Assembly: GCF_013373865.1 (NCBI RefSeq)
Contig: NC_050468.1
Coordinates: forward strand, 10,726,510-10,790,509
Direction: 5' to 3'
Origin: Monomorium pharaonis
Lineage: Eukaryota; Arthropoda; Insecta; Hymenoptera; Formicidae
Length of the DNA: 64,000 nucleotides
The notes under the pieces: generated by a model
Told to the model about the DNA's origin: nothing
Databases searched by the model: none
The model's input: only the letters and a program-made list of their open reading frames with translations
Shown: piece after piece, positions 24,655 to 36,799 of the stretch
How the letters are laid out: every line of letters starts with the position of its first letter
How positions within the stretch are numbered: position 1 is the stretch's first letter
Program-made: the position numbers and the translations under genes

Positions 24655-24908
24655 GTTTGTCTCTGTCTTTCTCTATCACGTCGGGTGTCCCGAGAGGTAT
24701 CCTGAGTCGCTTTCCGCCGTGCCCACCCCCGTAGGGATTATTTCCTATTAATATGCATTATGGCAAGCATGCTACAAAGCAACGAGAGAGTCGGCCCCGC
24801 ACTGTGATGTAAATAAACTTAGGCTCCCGGATCTTCATTCCTGGCCTCGGACATGCTTCTTTTGTAATTTCGTCTCGCCAAGCTTTGTCTCCTCGAGGTA
24901 ATACTCAC

Positions 24909-25082
24909 CTCGCTACACCAACTGGCCGGTAAATATTTTTCATTTTCCTTAATTCGGTCGTTTGGCCGTAGTTGTACCCTGCGTAATTTAAGAGAGACAA
25001 AAGGGTGACGTAACTTTACAATAGCACGCGAAAGAAGCTTTTTTTTCGGTTCGGCTGTTCTGCGAAATCTCCTGGCTGGCAT
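24909..25082 (-). CDS. Weak candidate minus-strand first coding exon
   Basis: On the minus strand an ATG at 25082 opens 58 codons. It begins MPARRFRRTAEPKKK and ends in GCGAG at 24909, immediately followed by GTGAGTATTACC, a very good donor. The peptide is basic and has no domain I recognise. One consensus donor on this strand is expected by chance, and no promoter or acceptor supports it. It could equally be plain non-coding DNA. Confidence 0.13.
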
Positions 25083-26170
25083 TATAGTTTCTCTTTCTCA
25101 TAATTGTTTTCCTTTTTCTAGGATAGTGGCAGAAATGGAAACGTGAAATCTTGGATTTCGTGTTATTTAGATCATTTTTTCAGAAGTCCATTTCTTTATG
25201 ACTCAATAAAATGATTCCTGCAAATCACAGATTCACTCGTGCGGCCGCACGAATCGCGTACGTCTCAGTAATAACCTTTGCTCTTGATGTAATTTCTCGT
25301 GAGTAACCTGCCGGTTTTGGAACGGGGAATGTGACGGAGCGCGCGCGCGCACACACATTTTTCGCGAGACAGGATGGTAGTATCCGCGTCATCCCGGCTC
25401 ATTTATAAACAAATTTGAGAATCGTATATCACGGTCATTGTCCCTAGCCCTCGCGGTGCTGACGCTGAAGATCGTCGTGTAAGAGAGTCGTATACAGTTG
25501 AATGACAAAAGAGAGCGAAGGAGAAAGAAATACGGAGAGAGAAAGGAAAAAGGAGAGGCGGTAGGATGCCTCGCGTCGATGAGCCCTTTTGAATTGATCG
25601 GCATTTGAATAAATTCACCTGCGCGCCCTTCAGAAGGAACTGTGTCAAGAGAACATGAAATGGTAGCCCGAGGAACCATCGTGGACAAATGGAGGAAGAT
25701 CGTTTATGTCGCGCGGGGAGAAATTTTATCTTTATTAAAAAGTTCCCGTCGCTTCTCACATATAATTATGATAAACGCTTATTTAGCTGCCTGATTATTG
25801 AGTTAATTACGATGCCGCTCGGAATGCCGTTTGAAAATGCAACGCTGCTTTTTCGTTACGCGTCCAGTGTCTTTGACAATTTTTTCTCCTTTTATTTACG
25901 TTCGCTCCATTCAGAGAGCGATGTACAATCATACTTAGCGTGGAAAATGCGAAATGCGGCGTTGACTGATCTGCTTTTTTGCATTTATTCTACATCCGGT
26001 ACGTAGAGGAGCGTCGTTTATCGGTCGAAATACTCGCATACTTTATTCCTATTTCGATTTTCAGCGTCAAACGGCGTTGAAATCTTCGCAGGACGAATAC
26101 GTAACTGAAATCTCTGCATCCAGACCCCTGCGCACCTCTCCCTGCTCCCTCTACCTCCTCTCCCCCTCTT

Positions 26171-26208
<38 letters not shown>

Positions 26209-26210
26209 CG
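26171..26210. repeat. (CT)n-(CG)n compound microsatellite
   Basis: Eleven CT units run straight into nine CG units. The same unusual compound occurs at 45879-45929. A CT run can form triplex DNA and a CG run Z-DNA; both are general properties of such tracts. Confidence 0.92.
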
Positions 26211-26474
26211 ACAATCGTGATGCCTCACAACGACTCTCCGCTCTCTGCGCTCGTTTTCCCTCCCCTTTTCATCCCCTGTCAGCGTCGGTGAGTCTGTAGC
26301 CGCAGCTGCTGCACAGCTCTCGGCCAGGTGTGCACTCTCGCAATGCTGCCGCAAGGGTGAGTCTCCCCTTGCCCCCTCCCTGCTGCCCCCTCTTGCCCTT
26401 GCCCCCGTGCGCCTGCTCTTCTCTTCACGGTTAGTTTTCGCCATCGAGCTGTCCTGGAGTTGTATTCGGATGAA

Positions 26475-26510
26475 ATGCCGGGACCGATGTCGGGATCGAT
26501 GCCGGGATTT
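26475..26510. repeat. 12-bp tandem repeat, three copies
   Basis: ATGCCGGGACCG, ATGTCGGGATCG and ATGCCGGGATTT follow each other in register. The length is a multiple of three, so a frame through it reads MPGPMSGSMPGF, but nothing around it supports coding. Confidence 0.75.
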
Positions 26511-27707
26511 CGCATATCTCGGAAAATATTTTCCGACGTGCACAAAGGACGACCCACGCTTTGCCGCCGCTCTCACATGGCGCACACATGTTTTCCTCTA
26601 AATAATAAATTTTGTTGTCTAGTTTTTTTTTCCGCTAAATCTTTTCCTCTAAATAATTCTTGGGTTCGCACTTCGAACAATCGATATACAGTTTTTTTTT
26701 AGCGCGTTGCAGCAGCGTAACTTTTCCTTTCTATATAAACACTTGACGTCATTAACGAACGTCTATTATAATTAATCATAATCTCGAATGAGACAGTGGT
26801 ATTTGCAGAGAAACATAATTATAGTGTTCTTTACGTATGATAATCTATCATTAACGTATACAGACGACTCTATACTTTCTTTTTAATAAAGACATATCAA
26901 TGACTGATTGGCATAAATATTAATAAATGTTACAGCAAATGATTTATTATATATATACTGTATTATAAAAATTATTATTATATATGTGTAATTTGAAAGG
27001 TTCGTGTCTGGCCTATCAAATTACGTAATACCAACGTTATTATATTTTTAGATTATCTCGCTTCCTTATCTCGCATTTATTTCGCAATTTGTACGCGCAA
27101 ATATGCGCATTTCGGTCGATCGACGCGCGTGGATTTCGATGCGGCGCGGCGTGATGAAATGTATTTTTATTGCAGGACGTATACACAGTCGACAGATAGG
27201 AAATTGCGGAAACCAGAGACCGACGATGTCTCGATAAGAGCGGCGTCGGGCTACGCTCTCATTGCCTCAATTTCCACTTCCACTTCCACTTCCGGTCGCG
27301 ATCGCTTTTTCCCATCGGCCGAGCCTAAAAAAGCCCCGGCGTCACGAACCCGCGCGAACCCGTGTGCGTCACGCTCGCTCGGCATTGTCGGGTGAAAAGT
27401 GGCGCAATAAAAATGGCCAGTGCGTAAAGCCGCCAAATGGTACGCGCGAATATTTTGTTTTTCGAAAGCCCACTCGCGCGAGAGCATTTCGGAGCCTGTC
27501 GCGCGGATCGCGTCAACAACTTATTGTAACAGGTAGCGATCGTATCTAAACTCCCCCCATAATCGTATCTTTGCGTTGAGATAAACGAAAATGGTCTCAT
27601 TGTCGCAACGGTGATAAATCAAGAACGTTGCGACGAGAACGAAAAATACAAATTACATTCCGTTTTTGACGTTCGCTCGAACGTGACTGTTGTGTATGAA
27701 GATATTA

Positions 27708-27710
<3 letters not shown>

Positions 27711-27768
<58 letters not shown>
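27711..27768. repeat. (CT)n microsatellite
   Basis: Uninterrupted CT array of 58 bases. Confidence 0.95.
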
Positions 27769-27772
<4 letters not shown>

Positions 27773-28356
27773 ATTGACTCGCGCCTTTGACTTCAACTCG
27801 TTCGTGCGGCGTGTAGGAGATGAGATACCGATAAATTTAATTCCGTGCTGTCGCACCGCCGGAAGTACCATCGAAAGCGAGACCGACGCGCGACCTATTG
27901 CGGAACGGGACGAGCGGGAGAGAAGTATAGGATCCATGGATCTATGGATCCGAGGTGTCACGACGCTCGGCTGAGCGTGTATCCCACCTGAATACCGGAA
28001 GCCGGCGGCGGGGGGTTCCCCATGACGATGAGGAAGAGAGGAGGGAGAGCGAGAGAGCGAGAGATACAGCAAGCCTACCGGAACACCGGAACCGGAAGGG
28101 CGTGGAAGCGAGCTCGCGCTGATTTCACCCGTTGATGAGACCGTGCAGCGGCTCGTTGACTTTACCAATGTTGTTATTAGATGTCTGAGCTCGTCAAAAC
28201 ACGCTGTTCTCGCGACGCAACTATAAAATATGTTTTATTAATCCTTAAGTGAGGATCAAACCGACACAGACGCATACTATAAATGTATTACGTAACAAAA
28301 TACCTTTACAAATATGAATTTTTTTAAATTTCTGATATTTGAAAATTATTATTTTA

Positions 28357-28600
28357 CGCACGGAGAGAATTTTCTCTTAAAAATTACCCTGAAAATCGTG
28401 GTAATTGTGAGACAACGTAAACTCTTAAAGAGTTTTGCCATACTTTAAATAAAATTTACTAAAATTTTCCAAAATTTAGTAAAATGTTAATAAAATTTTA
28501 GTAAATTTTGTCAAAAGTATAGTAAATTTCTTTAAGGTTTACGTTGTCCTACAATTACCACAATTACCAGGGTAATTTTTAAGAGAAATTTTTCCGTGTG
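28357..28600. mobile_element. Palindromic MITE, family B, copy 1
   Basis: Starts CGCACGGAGAGAATTTTC and ends with the complementary GAAATTTTTCCGTGTG. Both arms carry CTTAAAAATTACC, GTGGTAATTGT and ACAACGTAAAC in mirrored order. The middle is an AT-rich set of AAAATTTTAGTAAATTT-like repeats. No coding capacity. TTTA flanks both ends and may be the target-site duplication. Copy 2 at 54054-54356 is longer in the middle. Confidence 0.88.
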
Positions 28601-30433
28601 TTTAAAACATGTCTCGATTTATAATTATTTCTAAATGACAAAAAAAAAACACATTAGAAAAGTCTCACGTGTTGAGGCAATAAAGATGAATTTAAGAATG
28701 TTAAAACCTAAAAACGCATTGTACGTGCAATACATAAGTCTCACACAAGTACTATGCTTAGCAATTTTTTAAATAATAAAATCTACCCTTTAACTGAGAA
28801 AATACGAATAATGTAATTAATTTATTTTGAACATCGATAAGCATAAAACGTCGATAGTTTCGCGAGCGACCGGACGTTTTAAATTTTACATCGCTTTTCC
28901 GTTTAACGCGTAAACACTCGTACTCTGGTTTGTATCGCTTACAAATGATCCGCCAGGTAAAAGTCCGTTCTCGGCGCGAATCCAGAGGCACGCGAGCTTG
29001 TTTTGACACACAGGGCGTCTGTTTCTCTGCCGCGGTGAGCCTCGCATATCGCACATCAAAGAGTTACTTTGTGCTGTTCGCGAACGATGACTAATGAACC
29101 GGGGTGGTTTAAACAAAACGTCAGCGTATCGGCCCAGGAACGAAATTGCCCGGCAACCTACCGCGTTGCGTCCGGTGCGCCTAAACAAGAGGCCGCCATT
29201 AGGGTCCAAATGGTCGAGGCAGCATAGCCACTCGTGATTAAAAGGGCGATTTGTTACGCGGATGCCGACGTCTGGCATCGCTGCGACGTGAGCCGGCCGG
29301 GTTTTAGCCCCGTTCTTCCCTGTATGCGCCGGAACAGCTCGCGCGCGCGTTTCGGCCCTCCTTTTCCCTCCCCCCTTCCCCCCTCGTATTGTTCGACCTG
29401 GCGCGGCGAACCTGGTGAGCGCGCGATAACTCAGATATTTCATTTCGGCGACGGCGCGTTCCGCGAAACTCAGCTCGCAATGTGCTCGGTGGCAGTTTTG
29501 TGTACAAGTGGCTACGCTGATTGCGACGATCCGTTACTTTCGTTAACACATCAACTCCTCCAATTATGACGCGCTCATTGCGAGCTGATGGAGGGAATAA
29601 TGTTTCGCGAATATAGTAATTAAATTTGAGACTTGATGGTAATCTTCGTTTCGTTTTATTTTACATTAAGAAATTAATATTCGGCGCCGCGAAAAAATTG
29701 TCGCACGAAATGAAATTCAATGCGCGATTACAATAAAATTATTATGTCGAAATTCGATATATATTCGAAGGTTGTCAAGCTCGTCTCTTCTGTCGACGGG
29801 TTAACGAGGGGGTCACGCATGCCATTACAGTTACAATTGTCATAAATATTTAAATAATATTCGCGTTCACCCTGATTTATGCGTAACGCCGATTACGGCG
29901 GCGAGAAATCGCGTCGGATTTCCCCTACCGTGTCAGCATGGGAATTTCGACGGGGGGGGCAGGTGGAGCATAATTAAAGTCGCGCGCACGGCCTTCCCTT
30001 TTTATGGGAAATTCTGGGACGAGGCACCTGCCAAAACCGCCGATCGGTGTGGGACGGCGCGACGCGACGTGTACAACGTGATTTCGCTTTGGCATTTAAT
30101 AACGCGGAGGTTATGGGAACCCGGTCACGGGTGGAACAACCACTCCCCTTAAGTACAATGATTATGCCACAGGGGGACACGGTATTTGCGCAATGCTCGC
30201 CGAGTATTGTACCGAGAGGGATTGCCTGTACGGACGATAGATTGCCGTAGATCATCTTCAATGAAACGATCGCATGTTCCTTTCAAGAGTCGCATTCGAC
30301 GTTCAATTATCGCACTTGCCACTGTGTGTGGTATAATATTAAAGTAAGTGCGAGAATGAAAGAACACTTTGTGCGAAATCAATTGTCTGAAAATAAGAGT
30401 GATGTAAACAATTATATATATGTTCTCCGTGTG

Positions 30434-30436
<3 letters not shown>

Positions 30437-30506
<70 letters not shown>

Positions 30507-30526
30507 TGTATGTATGTATGTATGTA
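30437..30526. repeat. (TA)n-(TATG)n compound microsatellite
   Basis: About 21 TA units pass into twelve TATG units, with no break between the two motifs. Confidence 0.95.
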
Positions 30527-30926
30527 GTTTTGGGTAAACTTTAATATGTGTGATGTGTTGCGCATTTTCGGTCCTCATTCCGTATTTTTCGATTTCAGAA
30601 AATTGGTCAAGAACAATCCTTTGACTATCTGGCACAATTTTTTTCAAGAAAATGAATAAAGATTTATTGAGAAAGATGTAAGACTGTAAAGTCATTAATC
30701 TTATGTGAAAGGATTTATTGCTTTTGACCTTGTACGACATAAAAATTTCCTTTCTGAAGATTTACCTCGTTTGAAAAGGATGTATCTAATTTTCGTGCAT
30801 TTTTGACACGTGATTTTGCCAGGCGAGGACGAATAAATCATTAAAGCTAACCATCGGAGTAGCTAGTGAACTTGTAAGAGTGAAATTGCTTGTCATTTGA
30901 TAAATGGACAGTTACAAAATAGAAAG

Positions 30927-30957
30927 TCAGGTAGTTCGACATTTTGAAACTACCTGA
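30927..30957. repeat. Perfect 10-bp hairpin
   Basis: TCAGGTAGTT and AACTACCTGA are exact complements around an 11-base loop. It is too short to call a microRNA precursor, and the flanks do not extend the stem. Confidence 0.7.
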
Positions 30958-31525
30958 ATTAGTTCAGATTCCATAAATTTTATTTTTTTTCACCATCTCT
31001 TGTGAAAATCGAAATTTACATGTCTGAACGTTTCAAAGGATACCATCATTATTTTCCACCGTAAAGGATCATTACCTTTCTGAACTTGTGTGATTTCTTA
31101 TACATAAACTTGTGTTGGTCTGTGACATCAGTTAAAAAATTTTTTAATATGGTGATTTTACTTATGTATAACATATATTTGTTAAGTTCTTTTAAATACA
31201 GTCGATTACAATTATTATCAATAAAATTAGTTTCTAAAATTATAAATTTTATATTAGTCATAGATTTTTAAAATAATAGTTTTGTTTTTTAATCAGTTTT
31301 TAGAAAAGTTTTTATTATTGTATGCCTACTTCAAAATGCCTACTTCAAAAATTAATTAAAAGTTTTTTAAATTAACTTTTTTTGAATATAAACTTACATT
31401 TTTAACAAAATATAAAAGTTAAAGGATGATGTGATATACATAAAATAGGAATTAATTGGTTTCAGTAAAGTTTGTCTTTCCGTAACATATAAACTTATAG
31501 TATATTTATTCTTCATTTTATATCG

Positions 31526-31551
31526 TATATATATATATATATATATATATA
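31526..31551. repeat. (TA)n microsatellite
   Basis: Thirteen TA units in AT-rich DNA. Confidence 0.9.
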
Positions 31552-32841
31552 CTTTCGGTGGAATACTTGCATAAGTTATAGTTTGTAGTCATACCCAAAG
31601 ATAGATCGAAAGCTAAAGTCTATTAATTCGAATGCTTGCCGCAGTGTTACGCTCTACTTGACAAAGGAATGTGCGATCGTCATTCCGTACAATCTGTCCA
31701 TCGTGGCAATCGCTACACATAGGCTCGCGGAACTTTGTCGATTACGATAAAACTAGTTTAATTATAATTAGTTTAATTCTTATTCGTGCGGAATTATCAA
31801 AGAAATACGTTAATAATTTATTTACGCGATTTTTTGGTGAGCAAATGGATTAATCGACAAAATGCAATCGAATGTAAGAAATATCGCTTATAAAATTTCC
31901 ATACGAGGAACAATTGCATATTGACATTCGGATTGAATCGGATCGTATCGAAATCTCGCAACGCGATTCAATTGCCGTGTAAATTTTATGTTTAGCATCA
32001 AGCTATCGCGGCAATTCTCTCGGATTACGAGAGTCGAGAGCGTTGTCTCCGCGTTGCGTTACAAATTTCCGCGAATGCAAGTGCATCACAATGCTCAGCG
32101 CCTTTTCGCATTCCGTAGTGCAATGTAATGCGCGATACGCCCAACCTCGACATTATTCATCATCCAATTTGTATTTCGTTGCCAATAATCGCTAACGACA
32201 GTTCGAAATACGTCTCTCGATAATGACACTACCGAACCTACTCGGGTTTTTTTTTTTTAACTAATCTTGGTCTTCACCGTTAATCTCGTTCTTGCGATAA
32301 TCGTGTTCTTGAATCTCTTCTCTACCTGCTGAATATTACTTCCTTTTTTTGTCGCCCGACATAAAGAAATTCCAGGAAAAGACAAAAACACGATTCTCGA
32401 ATGAAGCAAGAAACAGGAAGCGAGAGGCTATTACATTAGCGATGTGACATCGCGGGCCAGATAGCAAATGCGTCGTTCCTGTCGTTTCCCGAAGAGCCAC
32501 CGGATGTCGTTCGAAAACCCGTCGGGTACAAAAAGGCACTGTACACCGAGCTCTATTCCTTTAAACTGAGACCGTACGAGACAAAGGCCCAGCGAGATAC
32601 GTACCGCGCGCACCAAAACCCGAGTGAGCGTGATTGTTGGCGGTGCGCACTTTTTCTTCGGCCGACAGGTTTTTCACAGGCGCCATCGATGATTTTCCTT
32701 TCTATGCGAAAGAAAAGGAACGCCTCTATTTGCGGCGCGCGGTAAAGAAAAACGGTCTCACTTTCTCCCGCATTTCTGCCCATTCGGCGGCCACCAACCT
32801 TCCGAAGCCTCTGGTCTTTTTGTTTCCCGAGCCGCTCGCCC

Positions 32842-32862
32842 CTCTCTCTCTCTCTCTCTCTC
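32842..32862. repeat. (CT)n microsatellite
   Basis: Ten CT units in C/T-rich context. Confidence 0.9.
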
Positions 32863-33952
32863 GGCGACATATTGCGGGGACCAAAAATCACATTCCTACC
32901 GGGCGGACCCCTTCCCCCCTCTTCCCTCTCACTCTTTACCCCGAATTATAGCGTCGGCGGAATTCAGCACGCCGAATTCACATTCCCACACATACGCACG
33001 GGGTGCGCGCGGTCAGGGAGACTCACGCAAGCGGCCTCACGCATGAATGCCTAATGCCTGCGGACAGTGATTTCCACCCTCGACGAGAAAGCCTAGCCTC
33101 CGTCCCGCCATCAGGCTTTCGATCCGCTCTCACCACCCCGGCCACCCTTTCTGCGGGCAGATGGGGTTCTCACGAGCCCACCCCACGCGCACTCTCACCT
33201 ACGGGGCCACCGATGTCGCGCGTAATCGGCCGCGCACGATAATGCCCGCTGTCACAACACGCAAACACAACACGCCCGCGGTGTTCCGATTAAGAAATCA
33301 AAGGATTAGCCCGTGACTTCGGGATAAACGTTCCGTTTCATTAGAGATATTATTCGACGGCCCGCGCGCGCGACGTAATACGCGTGGCAGATTCCAGCAG
33401 CCGCCTTTGTGTAACTTATTACGCCGTTCCGACACCGTGACAAGAGGCCCCGTAAACCGCGTCCGTAACGCGATTATAGCGCTAAGTACCCGCTGGTCCA
33501 TTCGATGCCGCAGCGCTCCGTGAGTTCTTAAATCACACATTATGTCGCGGCAAACAAAATTCGAAGGAACTCCCCTCCCCCCCGCCTCTCTCTCCTTTCC
33601 CGGTCAATCGTAATGAAGATTTAACACATTCGTCCTATTTAACGTTATCGCGCATATATTCTACGTTTCTATTCACCCGCGCGACAGCCAGTCGCGTTAC
33701 GTCCAATTTGTATGCGTTATACACGAAAATCTGACGTTCTCTGTCAGCCGGCACCGGCGATAGCCCGATAAATCCGATACGAAGGCGTTCTCGCGTCGAA
33801 AAGAGCGCTCAATAAATCCCGAGCCCGAGGATAATGTATCGGGTGGCGCGACGGTATAATTTGTTGTAAATAGAAAGAGAGAGGTGGCGCACGCACGTGT
33901 GCGTGTGTACGCCATAGGCGCGTATTGCAAATAAACGGTATCGACACATGCT

Positions 33953-33953
<1 letters not shown>

Positions 33954-33986
<33 letters not shown>
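33954..33986. repeat. (AC)n microsatellite
   Basis: Sixteen AC units between CpG-rich flanks. Confidence 0.95.
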
Positions 33987-33988
<2 letters not shown>

Positions 33989-34547
33989 CTGCGCGTACGG
34001 CCTTTCTATCTGCACCTTGTCAACCATCGACGCCGCCGCCCCCTGCACGTTCGTTACGCGCGTATATTATTCATCCCGCGTGTCGACTACGCCGAGACGA
34101 TAATGGCCGGTTGTCGCTCGTCTATCTTTACTGACGTCACTGTTAACAGGTTGGGCGAAAATACGTCCCGCCGACTGACGACAATCTCATCGTCGCGCTC
34201 GTTAACCGCTTCTTCTGCGAGAGGATATTTGCGCGAAATGCGAAATCGCCGGAAGCGAGAGAGACGCGCGTCGCGTCGTGTTAATTAGAGACCTTAACAA
34301 AATTAATTTATGTATTTTAGCCTGTAGGCACAGCGAGAAATTCTTGCTGCATTCTCATTCGCGAATTTCGGGACACCCTATATATTGGCGTCTCGTTATA
34401 AAAATTATAGGATTAGCGTCAATGAACGTTTTACGAGCGCATTCTTTCGCTCGTTTCTCGATTCTTTGACCTTCTCAATTTGTTCTTCGCGCGCAAAGAG
34501 AGATTTGAACGTTTATTTAACAAATATTGCTTTCTCTGTTTTTTCAG

Positions 34548-34613
34548 GTCAGATAGCGATCGTAAAATGTTGAACCCGGAGACCGGATGCTACTCCGAAT
34601 CCGTACGAGCATG
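34548..34613 (+). CDS. Candidate 66-nt exon (coding or leader)
   Basis: A pyrimidine tract (TTTCTCTGTTTTTTCAG) gives a strong acceptor at 34547, with TTTAAC upstream as a possible branch site. After 66 bases comes ATG/GTGAGT, a strong donor at 34614. One frame is open throughout and reads SDSDRK before an ATG at 34567, then MLNPETGCYSESVRA, ending with two bases of the next codon. The length is a multiple of three, so it could be skipped without a frame change. It could be a first coding exon, an internal cassette exon, or leader. Spliced to 40859 the frame stops after five more codons, which would make it an upstream frame. I do not recognise the peptide. Confidence 0.35.
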
Positions 34614-35169
34614 GTGAGTAACGATTTTCGATTTTCCTTCGTTGATCCATTGACAATGAGACCGTTTCGCCTCTTCTGATATGTAACGACCGTTTGTTTC
34701 TGCTGTCGCGTATCATTTTCGATCGCGATTTAACGAAAATACGAACACACATGGAGTTTTTTTTTTCTGCCGAAACGAAGTTAACGTTGCACGTCGACGT
34801 GCGAACGATCTCCGCGGAGACTTTAATCATTTTAACCGGTGCGGCGTTAAACAGCGGGCGCATTTCCGAAACAATGGACACGAATTTTTGTATAATTCGC
34901 CACCGTTCACTCAATTTTGCCGAAAAATCTGTCACCGCCGGTTATTCCATCGCACGAGGTTTTCCTCGCGCGCGGGCATTTTTTCCCCCTCTTCCTCCCC
35001 CTCCCTTCTCTTTCTCCCGCCCCCCTCTTTCCCTGTTCTCGCTGCACTCGTAAAAGGTAATTTGCCGCGACCGCTGATGTATTTATAACAAAACGAATTA
35101 AACCCGGTGCGCGCTGCGCGAGCAGGTAACAAAACGCGGCCGGCCGCGACAAAACCCTGGGAATAAAAT

Positions 35170-35185
35170 ACGCAAATATTTGCGT
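35170..35185. promoter_or_regulatory. 16-bp perfect palindrome, octamer-like
   Basis: ACGCAAATATTTGCGT is fully self-complementary. Each half differs by one base from the POU octamer ATGCAAAT or its complement. A dimeric POU site is a guess from sequence only. Confidence 0.25.
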
Positions 35186-35280
35186 GTTTAATTTGAATCT
35201 CGGTTTGGGGTCGAGCGCATGGCGACGGCGCAACGGGAGGGTTAATAATGAAATGTCGCATTGTCGTCAAGGGGGGTTGA

Positions 35281-35335
35281 ATTCCCTCCCCCTCTCCCCT
35301 CTCCCCTCCCTCCCACTCTCTCTCTCTCCCTCGTT
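35281..35335. repeat. Polypyrimidine near-mirror tract
   Basis: CCCTCCCCCTCTCCCCTCTC and continuing CCCTCCCTCCC, then a short CT run. C-run spacing fits an i-motif on this strand and a G-quadruplex on the other. This is inferred from sequence rules. Confidence 0.6.
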
Positions 35336-35916
35336 CCGGGATGATTTTGTTGCGCGCAGCATATTGCCGTCACGTGCTGTCGCTTGTACCTGTGCCGGTG
35401 CCGCGAAAGGCCGCTGGGCTCGCCTTCTTTTTCCCTTCTTCTTTCCGCCTTCCTCTTTCACCCGTCTCACCCACCTGGAACGCTCATTCTCTCGCCTTTG
35501 CGTTAATTTATGACGGGCTCTACAAACTCACCACCCGGATTGCGGGTAATCCGGCGGCGCGGCGGTGCCGCAGCCTGTACATCGTGCGCGAGACTGCGAA
35601 AAGTGCCGCGTGCTTAACCCTTCTTTGTGAGCTGAATTCATTCTTTCTGAGGGGCACGAGTGTAGTAAGTCGTCGAGAATGCCGCGACCCTCGAGAACGA
35701 ATGCGTGACGAACGCTTTTTTGTGCGTGGGGGATGAGACACTTCAGGAGGTAGCTCAATTTTCGGTAGTTTGATGGTGCACTTGTCTTTCCTTTTGCGAC
35801 ACTATAAATCTGTTTTCTACAGCTGAACTAGAGATGAACAAAAACTTCAAAGTAAAAAATCGAATAAGAAACAGGAGAAAGTTGTTTTTTTCCAAAACAC
35901 TGAAATAAAGCTACAC

Positions 35917-36350
35917 ACACAAAAAAATAGAATATTGTTTTGACAATATCTCCAGTTTCAAAACGAAAATTTTGAAATAAGATTATGTCTCTAAATCAAA
36001 AAGATTTACTTGAATGAAGATTTACTTTAAAATTTTATATAGTTTAACCAAGAAAATAATATTCTTGTTGTTTAAGAATAATTTTCTTGAATGGAAAAGA
36101 AAAAATATTGGATAGAAAATACTACTTGTTTAAATCGAAGATTATAATTTTCTTAGAATAAAATTATCAAAACAATTATATCATATTTTTAAAATAATAC
36201 TTATAGTATTGAAATAAGACTATAATATCTTGAAATTTAAGATTTTCAAATTCTTCTAAGAAGATTATATATTGTTGCTTATATATGAAACAAGGATCGC
36301 GTTAATTTGAATACATAAGTTTCAATTTGAGAGTAATTTTTTTTCCGTGT
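35917..36350. mobile_element. Probable non-autonomous transposon with MITE-like ends
   Basis: The left end ACACACAAAAAAATAG and the right end, whose complement reads ACACGGAAAAAAAATTAC, are imperfect inverted copies. They resemble the ends of families A and B. Between them is 430 bases of AT-rich, stop-filled sequence with several small palindromes (TATTGTTTTGACAATA at 35933 is one). The arms are not complementary beyond the ends. Only one copy is present, so the boundaries are provisional. Confidence 0.45.
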
Positions 36351-36799
36351 ATAAAAAGTTTCTTTTTCCCAGAATTTATCGTTAAAACATTTGCTACTAC
36401 GATACTTTTATTTCGATATTATTTGATATTTTTTGTGTCTATAATTGGAAATTGAGATAAAAACTTGCGTTGTTGAAGTACTTAATGAGTTGCTATAATG
36501 TTTATTCGTTAATAAATAGAATAAATAAAAATAATAAATAAAATAAATAATAAGTAAAAGGATATTTGTATTTCTTATTGCAGAGAGGGGTCACTAATAC
36601 TGGCACATCACTTTGTTTTTTTATAGTATTTTTAAACAAAAGCTAAGAATAAAATTTTAAAAATATAAATTAAGAAGCGTCTTCTATCAGACACTGTGTG
36701 CAGCAGTTTTTATAATATTGTTTCATATTTTGTTTAAATTAATTAATATTTTCACAATATAAATAAAAATAAATGAGAAATTGGATCCTAAAACTGACA

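Larger units (their letters stand above)
18593..28356. other. Long non-coding stretch, mixed composition
   Basis: AT-rich at 18593-19080, 19880-20250, 20840-22200, 22900-24480 and 26600-27060; CpG-rich in between. Most notable are the CT/GA arrays and G-runs at 21295-21345 and 21508-21535. The 23000-24300 segment is very AT-rich with many AATAAA strings and may be decayed transposon, but no protein match can be read. No supportable exon, except a weak minus-strand candidate ending at a donor at 24909. Confidence 0.5.
28601..34547. other. Non-coding DNA
   Basis: CpG-rich at 28860-29570, 29880-30260 and 32430-34300; AT-rich at 28601-28760 and 30260-32330. Contains the TA/TATG compound, a (TA)n run, an (AC)n run, and a 10-bp hairpin at 30927-30957. 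A string GGGACACCCTATATAT at 34370 resembles ends seen in hymenopteran transposons, but no element can be delimited. No supportable gene. Confidence 0.5.
34614..35916. other. Non-coding DNA with two C/T-rich tracts
   Basis: C-rich pyrimidine tracts at 34981-35040 and 35281-35335 stand out; the second is a near-mirror array of CCCCTCT units. No supportable gene follows the donor at 34614. Confidence 0.5.

Noticed and set aside
26280..26360. Two GTGAGTC donors close together (26286 and 26356)
   Set aside because: They could be nested leader-exon donors, but no promoter element or frame supports either.
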